The notes below the pieces were generated by a model. That model did no database searches and was not told where the DNA came from. It worked only from the letters and a program-made list of their open reading frames with translations. Shown here in pieces: positions 55,497 through 64,000 of a DNA stretch of 64,000 bases. Origin of the DNA: Terribacillus halophilus. Its GTDB lineage: Bacteria; Bacillota; Bacilli; Bacillales; Amphibacillaceae. The DNA is taken from the NCBI RefSeq assembly GCF_900162685.1, contig NZ_LT727827.1:661971-725970 (forward strand), written 5' to 3'. The position numbers were made by a program, and so were the translations under genes. How positions within the stretch are numbered: the stretch's first letter is position 1; every line of letters begins with the position of its first letter.

Positions 55497-56353
55497 TTAA
55501 TTATTCGTCGTCAAAAATACATCGTAGCTTCTTCCTACATCTTCTACTTTGTGAGCATCGGATCAATATTCAAATTGTATGCCTAATTTATCTGCTTGAT
55601 ACACAATCCAATCCGAAGGATAAGGTTCGTTACAATATGCTTTATAAAGACCTGCAACGTTATAGTCTATTTTCTTATTTTTGCTTTTAATTAATCGTAA
55701 TGAAGATAAAATCTCATTTTCTACAGCTTGCGTCAATTTTGTTTCTTCATTTTTTAAGAAATAATGTTGAAATTTTTGACACAATGATATATGTCCAATT
55801 TTTCGAGGTGTATACCTTCCGTAATCTGTAGAAATCCCTTCTTTTAGTACTCTATAATACTCTAATTGTACTTTTTCAAAACTTTTGTAGAAATCTAGCA
55901 AACCTTCTTTGAAATCTTCAGGATTTAAATCTACGCAACGCCAGCCTCTATTTCCCTTCAAAAAATGGATAGATAGTATAGATTCATCTAAATATTCACC
56001 ATATTCATTTAGAATATCCCTAGTCCATGAAATATGATTCGGTAAAAAATCTAATTCAAGCCCAACTTTTATATCTATTTGATCTTTATATTTCTCTTTA
56101 AGTCTGTGCATTTCTTTAAAATATTTATCTAAATCCTGTTCTTCCATTGCTAACAAGTTTATTATAGCATCGTCATAAGGCAGTGATTGCTTAAATGAAT
56201 CTGGAAGTGGTGAATGTTCAGTTAAGGAATAACTATCAAAGTTAAGTGTTCTATAGCTCTTTTAATAAAATCCTCAGCATTTTCACCAGAGCCGTGAGGA
56301 CAAAATTGAGTATGTGTATGACCGTCTTTTTTCAATTTGGTTTCTCCTTTCAT
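55497..56353 (-). pseudogene. hisK: Histidinol-phosphatase (PHP family) pseudogene
   Basis: The N-terminus, KKDGHTHTQFCPHGSGENAE, has the HxH metal motif of PHP phosphatases (HisJ/HisK type), which release histidinol in histidine synthesis. After FIKRAIE a one-base frameshift moves the frame to FDSYSLTEHSPLPDSFKQSL. The body continues with VGLELDFLP, DESILSIHFLKG and the DIxxH-like region. At 55563-55565 a TGA replaces the Gly codon of the conserved YGSDAH motif (FEY, stop, SDAHKVEDVGRSYDVF). The true stop is at 55497. Two lesions make it inactive unless suppressed. Confidence 0.85.
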
Positions 56354-56497
56354 TCCAAGATCATCTTCATTTCTATTAAAGATCAATCTTTTGCAATACA
56401 TAGAAGATTTTACCACAGATGTTTTTTACACTATAGGCATTAATTATAATTTATTAATCCCGATTTCTTTCTCTAAACCTCACTCTTTCCTCTACTA

Positions 56498-57397
56498 TAT
56501 ATCCCTGCCAAAAAGTCGGTACCCAACCCCAAATCTCCCCAATCCCTTGTCTCCCAAGGCTTCCGCCCTCTTATCTCCCACTTTCTCTTCCATCCATTAT
56601 GTTATTAAGTACTTCCCCAAAACACCTGATTTTCCTCCCTTTTTTCCGTTCTGGGTTGTATCGAATTTTCGGACAATGTTATTAAGTTGGTATCGATAAT
56701 GGAATGAGGAGATAGGAGAAAAGATTGAAATATAACGTTTTTGGGATCGCATAGAAACAAGAAAAACAAAAGAGGAAATAAGGCTCGAATATAGGATTAA
56801 ACCACAGAGAAGCCCACCATTGAGCTATTTCGAGCTTATAAGGGGCTAACTCATAGAAATTCTGCAGCTACACAATTAAGCGAAATATAACAGATTTGGG
56901 ATGATGTTATATTCCATGCTTTCACTCAATTTCTTATTGGTTTCACCAAAACAAAAAGGGGTATAAACCGCTTGGTTGAGCCATTTCTTATTTCTATGAT
57001 CTTCTCTGAAAGGAATGATCCCTGGTACAAATTTGAGTTAAATGTAACAATTTTGGGACATGATGGAGAGAAAAAATAAGGAAAAGAAGAGATAATCCTA
57101 CGGATTCCTAAGGACAACAAAAGCAAAAAGAAACCCGGAAAGCTACTGAAATCGTATAAGAAAGGCATAATACACAGAAATATAACGGATTTGGGATGAG
57201 ACAGACGGAAGGAAGAAAAAAAGACTGGACCCATATTGGATCCAGCCTGGATTTTGATTGTTTTTATTGAATATGGATTGAGTACATAACGTCTGCCTGC
57301 TCTTTTTTCTTCTCTCTTCCTTCCGCTTCGGATACCAACTATTTAACAGCAGATACCGACTTTTTAGCGTGGGGAAGAAGAATTTAGCAGGGAGATA
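56498..57397. mobile_element. 900-bp non-coding repeat, copy 3
   Basis: A perfect direct copy of 18493-19392, lying near the glmS-side end of the island. Its right boundary cuts a reading frame (57398-57463), which shows it arrived as an insertion or through recombination. Recombination between copies 2 and 3 would delete 38 kb, including set 2 and the restriction operon. A 102-codon frame exists within it, but I do not consider it a gene. Confidence 0.75.
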
Positions 57398-57463
57398 AAA
57401 ATCAGGTAGTTTTCCATCATCAAAAACAAATTTAAAAGAAGCAATTAAATTGTCAGTATACAA
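57398..57463 (-). pseudogene. 5' stump of a gene cut by the repeat
   Basis: After AGGAGGG, a TTG at 57463 opens LYTDNLIASFKFVFDDGKLP and DF, and the frame then runs into repeat copy 3. It is the first leftward gene inside the island's right end. The rest of the gene is not found in the window. Confidence 0.5.
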
Positions 57464-57482
57464 TTGTATCCCTCCTAAACAA

Positions 57483-57511
57483 AAACCCAATGTAATGACT
57501 ACATTGGGTTT
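57483..57511. terminator. Bidirectional terminator beside the Tn7-like right end
   Basis: AAACCCAATGTA and TACATTGGGTTT form a near-perfect 12-bp stem with A- and T-runs outside. It would end leftward readthrough from glmS after the island inserted. Confidence 0.75.
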
Positions 57512-57521
57512 ATTTGCTATT

Positions 57522-57601
57522 CGCTTGCCGACTTTGTTCTACACTTGCCGTCTTTATTTAATACTTGCCAACTTTGTTTTACACTTGCTGACTTTGTTTA
57601 A
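57522..57601 (-). other. Tn7-like right end: four tandem 20-bp TnsB-type sites
   Basis: Four directly repeated 20-bp units begin at 57522, 57542, 57562 and 57582, with consensus YACTTGCCGACTTTGTTTTA. They face inward from the glmS side and match the three spaced, inverted sites at 569-690. Tn7R likewise has four abutting TnsB sites. The outermost unit ends 33 bp before the glmS stop codon, so the junction falls at the canonical attTn7 point about 25 bp past glmS. Confidence 0.85.
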
Positions 57602-57633
57602 ATTCGATAAGGTAAAGTCTTTCACTTTCTTTC

Positions 57634-59436
57634 TTATTCCACCGTAACACTCTTAGCCAAGTTCCTCGGCTTATCAACATCCGCACCACGCTGAACTGCT
57701 GCGTAATAAGCAAGCAATTGCAATGGTACGACACTTACTAATGGTGACAATAGCTCATTTACAGCTGGGATAACGAAGGCGTCTTCGTCATGCTCGAGGC
57801 CTTTCATGCTGATGAGCAGGGTGTTGGCACCGCGTGCGTTTACTTCTTGTACGTTACCACGGATAGAGTGGTTAACAGAGCTTTGTGTTGCTAGCGCGAT
57901 GACTGGTGTGCCTTCTTCGATCAAGGCGATTGTTCCGTGTTTTAGTTCTCCTCCAGCGAAGCCTTCTGCTTGGATGTAGGAGATTTCTTTTAGTTTTAGT
58001 GATCCTTCGACGCAGACGAAGTAATCGACACCGCGGCCGATGAAGAAAGCGTTACGGGATTCACTTAGATAATGTTGTGCTAGTGTTTCGAATGTTTCTT
58101 TTTGATCTGTCAGTACTTCCATTGCGTTCGCTACAATTGCAAGCTCTTGAAGCGGGTTGAAATCAAGTTTGATTTCTTTGCCGTTTGCTGTGTCTACAGC
58201 AAGTAATAGCATAACAGCCATTTGAGCTGTATATGCTTTAGTAGAGGCTACCGCGATTTCCGGGCCTGCATAAAGCGGCAATGTGAAGTCTGCTTCACGA
58301 GAAAGGGTGGATCCTGGCACGTTTGTGATTGTTAGTGCTGGGTGTCCAAGTTCTTTGACCTGTACCAATACAGCTCTGCTGTCGGCAGTTTCACCGGATT
58401 GAGATAGGAAGATGAATAATGGCTTCTCTGATAGAAGCGGCATATTATAAGAGAATTCACTTGCGATATGCACTTCAACTGGAATCTTAGCCAAGTTTTC
58501 GATAAATTGTTTACCAACTAGACCAGCATTGTAGCTCGTTCCAGCTGCAACAATGTAGATACGGTCTGCATCTAACATTGCGTTACGGATAGCAGGGTCC
58601 ATTTTGATTTCTTCTGCTTCATTCTGGTAGTGCTGAATGATTTTACGGATAACAAACGGCTGCTCATCCGTTTCTTTTAGCATGAAGTGATCGTATGTGC
58701 CTTTTTCTGTATCAGCAGCATCGATTTCCGTTTTGAACGTTTCGCGCTCTACTTTTGTGCCATCAAGCAGCTGGATTTCCACGCTGTCACGGCGCACGAT
58801 AACGATCTCTTTATCACGGATTTCTTTGTACGTATCTGTTTCGCGAAGTGTTGCCATCGCATCACTCGCTACGACGTTAAAGCCTTCACCAATACCAACT
58901 AGCAATGGGCTCTTGTTTTTCGCTACATAGATTGTCTCGTTATCTTCTGCATCAATCATTGCAAGTGCATAAGAACCAGTTAGCAAGCTAACAGCTTTAC
59001 GGAATGCTTTAGCTGTATCCTGCAATTCGTCATGCATTTTTTCGATAAGCTGTACTACGATTTCTGTATCTGTATCACTTTTCAATGTTACGTCAGAAAG
59101 GTATTCTTTACGGATTTCCACATAGTTCTCGATTACACCGTTATGCACGATAGTGAATCTGCCAGAAGCGCTTTGGTGCGGGTGCGCGTTATCTACGTTC
59201 GGTGCACCGTGTGTCGCCCAGCGTGTATGACCTATTCCCATAGTGGATGAAACGTTGTGATCTACTTTTTCACGCAATGCAGCAATACGGCCTTTCACTT
59301 TGAAAAGGTTCACGCCTTGCTCGTTCTCAATTGCGATACCAGCTGAATCATATCCGCGATACTCCAGCTTCTCTAGTCCGTTAAGCAATACTTCCTTTGT
59401 ATCATTCTGTCCAATATATCCTACAATTCCACACAT
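57634..59436 (-). CDS. glmS: Glutamine-fructose-6-phosphate aminotransferase
   Basis: A 600-residue enzyme making glucosamine-6-phosphate, the first step toward UDP-GlcNAc for cell wall. The N-terminus MCGIVGYIG exposes Cys2, the glutaminase nucleophile. The two SIS domains follow ([23 protein letters not shown]), and the sequence ends [12 protein letters not shown]. The start follows GAGGAGG. Expression is controlled by the glmS ribozyme upstream. The 3' end of the coding region is the expected TnsD recognition site, and the Tn7-like island begins within 35 bp of the stop. Confidence 0.98.
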   Translation of the reverse strand: MCGIVGYIGQNDTKEVLLNGLEKLEYRGYDSAGIAIENEQGVNLFKVKGRIAALREKVDHNVSSTMGIGHTRWATHGAPNVDNAHPHQSASGRFTIVHNGVIENYVEIRKEYLSDVTLKSDTDTEIVVQLIEKMHDELQDTAKAFRKAVSLLTGSYALAMIDAEDNETIYVAKNKSPLLVGIGEGFNVVASDAMATLRETDTYKEIRDKEIVIVRRDSVEIQLLDGTKVERETFKTEIDAADTEKGTYDHFMLKETDEQPFVIRKIIQHYQNEAEEIKMDPAIRNAMLDADRIYIVAAGTSYNAGLVGKQFIENLAKIPVEVHIASEFSYNMPLLSEKPLFIFLSQSGETADSRAVLVQVKELGHPALTITNVPGSTLSREADFTLPLYAGPEIAVASTKAYTAQMAVMLLLAVDTANGKEIKLDFNPLQELAIVANAMEVLTDQKETFETLAQHYLSESRNAFFIGRGVDYFVCVEGSLKLKEISYIQAEGFAGGELKHGTIALIEEGTPVIALATQSSVNHSIRGNVQEVNARGANTLLISMKGLEHDEDAFVIPAVNELLSPLVSVVPLQLLAYYAAVQRGADVDKPRNLAKSVTVE

Positions 59437-59461
59437 GTCGTTGTTGTCCTCCTCAAGACTA

Positions 59462-59514
59462 GAAGGGGCAAACGAACGGCCTGCGCTCTAAAAGCTCGGG
59501 GCGTTGTTTGCCCC
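59462..59514 (-). promoter_or_regulatory. Large hairpin in the glmS leader
   Basis: AAGGGGCAAAC pairs with GTTTGCCCCTT across a 31-base loop, between the ribozyme and the ribosome site of glmS. It could stabilise the cleaved mRNA or act as an extra leader control. No T-run follows. Confidence 0.55.
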
Positions 59515-59529
59515 TTTCTCGTATATCTA

Positions 59530-59694
59530 TTATTTTTCACATCTTGTTCGGTCCTTATCCAGAAAGTCGCCTCTCTGCTTTCGGCTCTTGAACATAACGA
59601 CTGAGATGTGTGCAATCGGGAGGCATCCGCCGAATAACTCGATAAACCTCCACCTCGTCAACTTACCCCACCGCTCGGGATAAGTCCTGGCGCT
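59530..59694 (-). ncRNA. glmS ribozyme: glmS ribozyme-riboswitch
   Basis: Read leftward, the leader has A|GCGCCAGGACTTATCC, then AGTTGACGAGGTGGAGGTTT, ATCGAG, and TCGGCGGATGCCTCCCGATT, the conserved core of the glmS ribozyme. Self-cleavage is expected between 59694 and 59693, triggered by glucosamine-6-phosphate, which lowers glmS expression. The 3' boundary is approximate, set by the last helix pairing ACATCT with AGATGT. Confidence 0.95.
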
Positions 59695-59750
59695 TTAATT
59701 GTGTTGATAACCTCTATCCTCTCTTTCCTGCTAGAATGACTAACTTCTCC

Positions 59751-59780
59751 ATTTTACATGAAGTAATTCCAGTTGGTCAA
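59751..59780 (-). promoter_or_regulatory. glmS promoter
   Basis: TTGACC (59775-59780) and TAAAAT (59751-59756) are separated by 18 bp, a good sigma-A promoter. Transcription would begin near 59743, about 50 bases before the ribozyme cleavage site. Confidence 0.7.
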
Positions 59781-59797
59781 TTCTTTCTTGTTACATA

Positions 59798-59849
59798 AAA
59801 TAACATATGCGCAAAGGGTATGTTGCGTTCCTTTGCGCATACGTTATTT
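59798..59849 (-). terminator. Terminator after glmM
   Basis: AACGTATGCGCAAAG pairs with CTTTGCGCATATGTT around a 14-base loop, followed leftward by TTATTTTATG. It ends the cdaA-cdaR-glmM transcript. Confidence 0.8.
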
Positions 59850-61199
59850 TTACTTCGTTCCTAATACTTGTTCAATCACAGTAACGACTCGATCTGCGTA
59901 ACGCTCGCAGTCTTCTTTTGTCGGTGCTTCGACCATCACACGCACAAGTGATTCTGTTCCAGACGGCCGTACAAGCACACGGCCTTGATCGCCAAGCTCC
60001 TGTTCCACTTCAGCAATAGCGTCCAGAATCTGCTGGTTCACAAGTGCTTCCTGTTTATCTGTTACCGGGACGTTTTTAAGAATCTGCGGGAAGATCTCTA
60101 CTTCGCCGGCAAGTTCAGATAGCTTCTTGCCAGTCTCCTTCATTACATTAACAAGCTGCAACGCTGCAAGCATGCCGTCACCAGTTGTCATGTAATCTAA
60201 GAAGATGATATGTCCAGACTGCTCACCGCCGAGATTATAGTTGCCGCGGCGCATCTCTTCCATCACATACCTGTCACCAACAGCCGTTTTGTTACTCTTG
60301 ATGCCGTGCTGATCCAACGCACGGTAGAAACCAATGTTACTCATTACAGTGGAAACAACCGTGTTGTGACGCAAGCGTCCGTTGTCATTCAGGTATTTGG
60401 CACAGATGTACATAATCTTGTCCCCATCGACAATTTGACCTTTCTCATCAACAGCAATCAATCGGTCACCATCGCCATCAAATGCAAGTCCGATATCCGC
60501 CTCTTTTTCCAGAAGAAAATCACGTAATGTTTCTGGATGAGTTGAACCAACATTTTTGTTGATATTCAGTCCATCAGGGGATGTACCGATTGTGGAAATA
60601 TCTGCTTCCAGATCTGCAAACAAGTGTGTAGCAATGGAAGAAGTTGCTCCATGAGCACAGTCGATTGCGATATGAAGTCCTTCAAAATCATTATCTACTG
60701 TCTGTTTCAAATACTGGATATATTTCTGACCGCCTTCAAAGTAATCATTGATTTGGCCAAGGTCCGCTCCAGATGGGCGAGGCAGTTCATCTGTCTCTGC
60801 ATCGATTAGCTGCTCGATTTCATTCTCTTGTTCATCAGAAAGCTTGTAACCATCCGGACCAAAGAATTTGATTCCATTATCCTGAACTGGGTTATGAGAA
60901 GCAGAAATCATAATACCTGCAGCTGCCCCCATGTTCTTCGTTAAGTAGGCAACACCTGGTGTGGAGATGACACCAACTCGCATCACTTCCGCACCAATTG
61001 ATAATAGACCGGCAACTAGAGCGCCTTCTAACATTTCACCAGAGATACGTGTATCTCGCCCGATCATTACTTTCGGTCGATCTGCAGACGTTTTTGTTAG
61101 CACATAGCCGCCATATCTTCCTAGTTTGAAAGCAAGCTCAGGGGTAAGCTCCTCGTTCGCAATCCCCCTGACACCATCTGTCCCAAAATATTTTCCCAT
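59850..61199 (-). CDS. glmM: Phosphoglucosamine mutase
   Basis: A 449-residue enzyme converting glucosamine-6-P to glucosamine-1-[21 protein letters not shown] carries the phosphoserine, Ser101. The metal loop is AFDGDGDR, the sugar-binding motif GGEQSGHI and the C-terminal phosphate loop [12 protein letters not shown]. It follows cdaR by 29 bp in the conserved cdaA-cdaR-glmM operon, where GlmM also binds and restrains CdaA in related species. Confidence 0.98.
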   Translation of the reverse strand: MGKYFGTDGVRGIANEELTPELAFKLGRYGGYVLTKTSADRPKVMIGRDTRISGEMLEGALVAGLLSIGAEVMRVGVISTPGVAYLTKNMGAAAGIMISASHNPVQDNGIKFFGPDGYKLSDEQENEIEQLIDAETDELPRPSGADLGQINDYFEGGQKYIQYLKQTVDNDFEGLHIAIDCAHGATSSIATHLFADLEADISTIGTSPDGLNINKNVGSTHPETLRDFLLEKEADIGLAFDGDGDRLIAVDEKGQIVDGDKIMYICAKYLNDNGRLRHNTVVSTVMSNIGFYRALDQHGIKSNKTAVGDRYVMEEMRRGNYNLGGEQSGHIIFLDYMTTGDGMLAALQLVNVMKETGKKLSELAGEVEIFPQILKNVPVTDKQEALVNQQILDAIAEVEQELGDQGRVLVRPSGTESLVRVMVEAPTKEDCERYADRVVTVIEQVLGTK

Positions 61200-61228
61200 T
61201 TGTTACCTCTCCTTCACATGGCTCACAG

Positions 61229-62554
61229 TCACTGTGTTTGTGTCTGTGCTTGTGTATCTGTATTTGATTCTTCTTCTGTATTCGTTTCTTCCTCGGTAGT
61301 TGTTTCTCCAGCAGTTGTTTCAGCAGCCTGCACGGTGATTGTCGCCTCATCTTGGCTTAACGAGAGCTCTGTATTATCTGGACCTGCCACATCAATTGGC
61401 ACGGTCTGCTCGCCCTCTTCCAAGTCGGCTGCATCAATCGTAGCCGTAATATCTTCAGCTGAAAGTCCTTCAATGACTTCTCTTGCACCACTTATCGTCA
61501 CATCGATCTGCTCATTCTGCGGATCATCGATTGAAGCTTCCAAGTCTTCCGGCAAGTTCTCGATTGTTACGGGCACATCATCGATTGTCGTCTCGCTTGT
61601 CTCTTCCAATTCGATTGCAACGGATACCTGCTCGTCACTCACAGCGCGCACGTCTTCCGGCAAGGTAAGCGTTGCATCTACTGTTTGGTTTTCTTTGATA
61701 GCAGACAAGTCTATTGCCTCTGTACTAATAGAATCAATACCATCTAATGCATCCTGCGATCCGTAGATGGTTACTTCATTCTTCTCCGGTGTCAAAGAAG
61801 CGACCGAGATATCTTCCGGCACCTTCCCTTTTGTTTTCACTTCTACTGGGACGGTCTTGCTTGGGTTACTCACCTGTACCGATACTTCTACTGTTTCAGG
61901 TTCTACATTCACACTTAGCTCGTTTCCTTGCGCATCATACACTTTAACAGGCGCTTGCTTGCTTGTGATATCACCATCAATACCTGTCAGATCTACATAA
62001 GCCCGTACACTGCTAATTTGATCAATGATCTCCTGTGTACTTACGATTGAAACCGTCTGAGGTTCCACTGTAGAGCTATCTACTTGATAACCTGCTGCCA
62101 TCTGGTCTTCATTGGTATAGCCTACGTTCACATTAAATTGCTGTGAAGCTTTTTCTTCAATTGTTACTTCAACCGATGCTGGCTGCATATACACTTGCAG
62201 GTTGTCCGATACATTCTCGTACTGTATTTTCACCTCATGTGTTCCGGTATTCAACTCTGTCAGATCCACGTAAGCTTGATAGTTTTTCTGCTGTATAGCA
62301 GCGCGTACATCACTTGCCGGACCAACAAGCTGCATCGAGATATCCTCCGGCACACCGCTCACAACATATCTTGAATCATCAATACGAATGCCAACTGGCG
62401 CACTAACCGTATTTGTTTCATCAGAACTTGTAACCGGAACAGACCCTGCCCGATTGTTTACATCGGCTTCCGCACTCACGTAGGCATAGAGAAGGACAGC
62501 AAACACGAGTGATACAACACGTAATGTCCATGGACTTTTTAGCCATTTATCCAT
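61229..62554 (-). CDS. cdaR: CdaA regulator with YbbR domains
   Basis: A membrane-anchored extracytoplasmic protein of 441 residues. The N-terminal span is WTLRVVSLVFAVLLYAYVSA and is followed by four YbbR-type repeats (each with a PVxV/VPV strand and VSxxPExVxVxG), then an acidic Thr/Glu-rich tail (TTAGETTTEEETNTEEESNT). It modulates c-di-AMP synthesis by CdaA. The ATG at 62554, behind GGAGGGG, overlaps the cdaA end by 8 bp; a longer frame from 62602 lacks support. Confidence 0.93.
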   Translation of the reverse strand: MDKWLKSPWTLRVVSLVFAVLLYAYVSAEADVNNRAGSVPVTSSDETNTVSAPVGIRIDDSRYVVSGVPEDISMQLVGPASDVRAAIQQKNYQAYVDLTELNTGTHEVKIQYENVSDNLQVYMQPASVEVTIEEKASQQFNVNVGYTNEDQMAAGYQVDSSTVEPQTVSIVSTQEIIDQISSVRAYVDLTGIDGDITSKQAPVKVYDAQGNELSVNVEPETVEVSVQVSNPSKTVPVEVKTKGKVPEDISVASLTPEKNEVTIYGSQDALDGIDSISTEAIDLSAIKENQTVDATLTLPEDVRAVSDEQVSVAIELEETSETTIDDVPVTIENLPEDLEASIDDPQNEQIDVTISGAREVIEGLSAEDITATIDAADLEEGEQTVPIDVAGPDNTELSLSQDEATITVQAAETTAGETTTEEETNTEEESNTDTQAQTQTQ

Positions 62555-63371
62555 TCTTACCCCTCCATCTTCTAGCCTTGGAACCGGAAGCAGGAACACC
62601 AATCTCTTTCGTTAAAATCTCCTTTAGTCCGTCCGATGTGATGTCACGGAATAATTCGCCGTTCTTCGTACAAGAAATTGCTCCGGTCTCCTCGGAAACG
62701 ATGATTGTCAATGCGTCCGTCACCTCACTGATACCCATCGCTGCACGGTGGCGCGTCCCAAGCTCTTTGGAAATAAACGGACTCTCTGACAGCGGCAAGT
62801 AACACGCAGCTGCTGCAATCTGGTTTTCTTTCAATATAACAGCTCCGTCATGCAGAGGTGTATTCGGAACAAAGATATTCGTCAGTAATTCGAATGTCAG
62901 ATGTCCATTCACTGGTATACCAGTTTCTATATAGTCCCCCATGCCCGTTTCACGTTCCAGTGTGATAAGTGCACCAATTCGCCGCTTTCCCATGTAGTTA
63001 CACGATTTAACAATTGCCTCGATCTTCCTATTCGTTTCTTCTTCCTCAGAGCGTACATTACGGGAGAAGAAGCTGCCTCGGCCAAGCTGTTCCAGCGCAC
63101 GCCTTATCTCCGGCTGGAAGAGGACGACGATGGCAACAAACCCCCACGTAATCGCCTGCGAACTCAAAAAGGCGAGCATCGGGAAGTCGAGTATCTGCTC
63201 ACTACTCAGGAAAGCAATAATAACGACGATGAAAATCCCCTTTAATAGCTGGATCGCTTTCGTTCCCCGTATGAGCATCAAGACTTTGTAAAAGATGAAC
63301 CATACTGCTGCAATGTCCACGATAATCCGCAGTATGGATATGATGGAAAGTTCACTTAATCCCCCAAACAT
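62547..63371 (-). CDS. cdaA: Diadenylate cyclase CdaA
   Basis: A 274-residue membrane enzyme making c-di-AMP from two ATP. Three N-terminal spans (IISILRIIVDIAAVWFIFY, AIQLLKGIFIVVIIAFL, AITWGFVAIVVLFQPEIRRA) precede the DAC domain with LHDGAVIL (DGA) and GTRHRAAMGISE (RHR). The start at 63371 (MFGGLSELSI, AAGGA upstream) gives the same length as the B. subtilis protein. It is the first gene of the operon after rsiW. Confidence 0.96.
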   Translation of the reverse strand: MFGGLSELSIISILRIIVDIAAVWFIFYKVLMLIRGTKAIQLLKGIFIVVIIAFLSSEQILDFPMLAFLSSQAITWGFVAIVVLFQPEIRRALEQLGRGSFFSRNVRSEEEETNRKIEAIVKSCNYMGKRRIGALITLERETGMGDYIETGIPVNGHLTFELLTNIFVPNTPLHDGAVILKENQIAAAACYLPLSESPFISKELGTRHRAAMGISEVTDALTIIVSEETGAISCTKNGELFRDITSDGLKEILTKEIGVPASGSKARRWRGKNG

Positions 63372-63533
63372 GGATACACGTCCTTTTATATATGAATAGC
63401 TCAAATTTCTTCGTTCATTATAGCACAGTTCCTCGGCCACAGTCGCTTCCGAACGGGATGGCTGTTTCCCCTTTACTGTACCCTGTTATCTTACCGTAAT
63501 ACAGGCCTGTACCGCCAATAATTAGGGTAAAAA

Positions 63534-63556
63534 AAGAGCGCTTCTTAAAAGCAGCT
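63534..63556 (-). terminator. Terminator after rsiW
   Basis: AGAGC with GCTCT stems around CTTCTTAAAAG-type loop DNA, followed leftward by TTTTTTTACCC. It separates the sigW-rsiW transcript from cdaA. Confidence 0.6.
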
Positions 63557-63569
63557 CTGGAAATGTGTA

Positions 63570-64000
63570 TTAAAATGTAAAAACTTGTTTCATGTGAAAC
63601 CATAACCAGCCAAACATTCGGTCTATCTCTTGGTATTCGCCTGTTATATTATCTGCCGCTGCCATATTTGCTTTCGCACCGGCTCCTTCTACAAGGTCTC
63701 CATTGAGAATGGTGACATCTCCGTCAACTTCTCCTCTAATATCCAAATCGCCATTTTCCACGACAAGGTCCCCCTCGACCGTCACGCCTTCTGGAACAAT
63801 AACGAGATCATTTTCTACAATTAATCCTTCTTGTTTCGAAACGCTAACACTAGCATCATTGTTCCAAGCAGAAAATACGCTTGTGAACATGAACAGGAAG
63901 AATACCGCTGCTGCAGTGATGACGGGATGTGTGCGGAACCATCTCATATATCCGACACGTTTCTTTTCTTTCGGTAACTTCGCCATAACACTGGCTGTGA
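63570..64000 (-). CDS. rsiW: Anti-sigma-W factor RsiW (5' end outside the window)
   Basis: The frame stays open to the window edge, with TASVMAKLPKEKKR before the membrane span (VITAAAVFFLFMFTSVFSAW) and an extracytoplasmic beta domain (VPEGVTVEGDLVVENGDLDI). This order and the MAKLPKEKKR...RWFRTHPVI pattern are characteristic of RsiW, which holds SigW at the membrane until cut by site-1 and RasP proteases. The N-terminal zinc anti-sigma domain lies beyond 64000. The C-terminus (FGWLWFHMKQVFTF) is shorter than in B. subtilis. Confidence 0.93.
   Translation of the reverse strand, partial: TASVMAKLPKEKKRVGYMRWFRTHPVITAAAVFFLFMFTSVFSAWNNDASVSVSKQEGLIVENDLVIVPEGVTVEGDLVVENGDLDIRGEVDGDVTILNGDLVEGAGAKANMAAADNITGEYQEIDRMFGWLWFHMKQVFTF

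Noticed and set aside
1-64000. tRNA, rRNA genes and CRISPR arrays
   Set aside because: None recognised by eye on either strand; the only structured RNA I can support is the glmS ribozyme.

Overview
The window is low-GC Firmicute DNA, almost certainly Bacillaceae. Its right edge carries the order rsiW-cdaA-cdaR-glmM-glmS, with a glmS ribozyme in front of glmS. This is the standard Bacillus arrangement. The genus cannot be fixed from the sequence alone.

Everything left of glmS is a mobile island of about 57 kb sitting just past the glmS stop codon, the classical attTn7 position. Four head-to-tail 20-bp repeats (57522-57601) lie beside glmS, and three spaced, inverted copies of the same site lie at 569-690. 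This matches the Tn7 right-end (tandem) and left-end (spaced) arrangement of TnsB sites. The island holds two complete, diverged tnsABCD sets in the same orientation: set 1 at 5534-12017 and set 2 at 23304-29685.

Layout: 1-985, island left end and a diverged copy of a repeat. 985-5460, nucleotidyltransferase, IS1595 remnant, SIR2-type putative defence protein and an unknown gene. 5534-12017, tnsD1, tnsC1 (split by an in-frame stop), tnsB1 and tnsA1. 12.8-18.5 kb, unknown membrane proteins and an IS21 element. 18.5-23.1 kb, copy 2 of a 900-bp repeat, a PD-(D/E)XK protein and an RloC-like ATPase with a zinc hook and an Rx4H motif. 23.3-30.4 kb, tnsABCD set 2 with a serine resolvase. 30.7-42.6 kb, a membrane protein, a tandem four-helix-bundle protein, a ParM/ParR segregation pair, a type I restriction-modification operon and a plasmid-type replication protein. 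42.6-57.4 kb, a decayed zone of pseudogenes, small proteins, a lipase-like/lipoprotein cluster, an IS3 remnant, a broken histidinol-phosphatase gene and copy 3 of the 900-bp repeat. 57.6-64 kb, conserved chromosome.

The most interesting system is set 2. TnsA2 keeps two of the three catalytic residues, but the Asp at position 114 (present in TnsA1 and Tn7 TnsA) is Ser. A serine resolvase that starts at a non-standard codon lies directly upstream. Because TnsA-dead Tn7 makes cointegrates, this suggests a Tn7-like element that has moved to replicative transposition plus resolution. Other notable points are the split tnsC1, a 900-bp perfect repeat whose ends carry TnsB-like sites, an HsdS with two near-identical recognition domains, and two sets of evenly phased operator-like palindromes.
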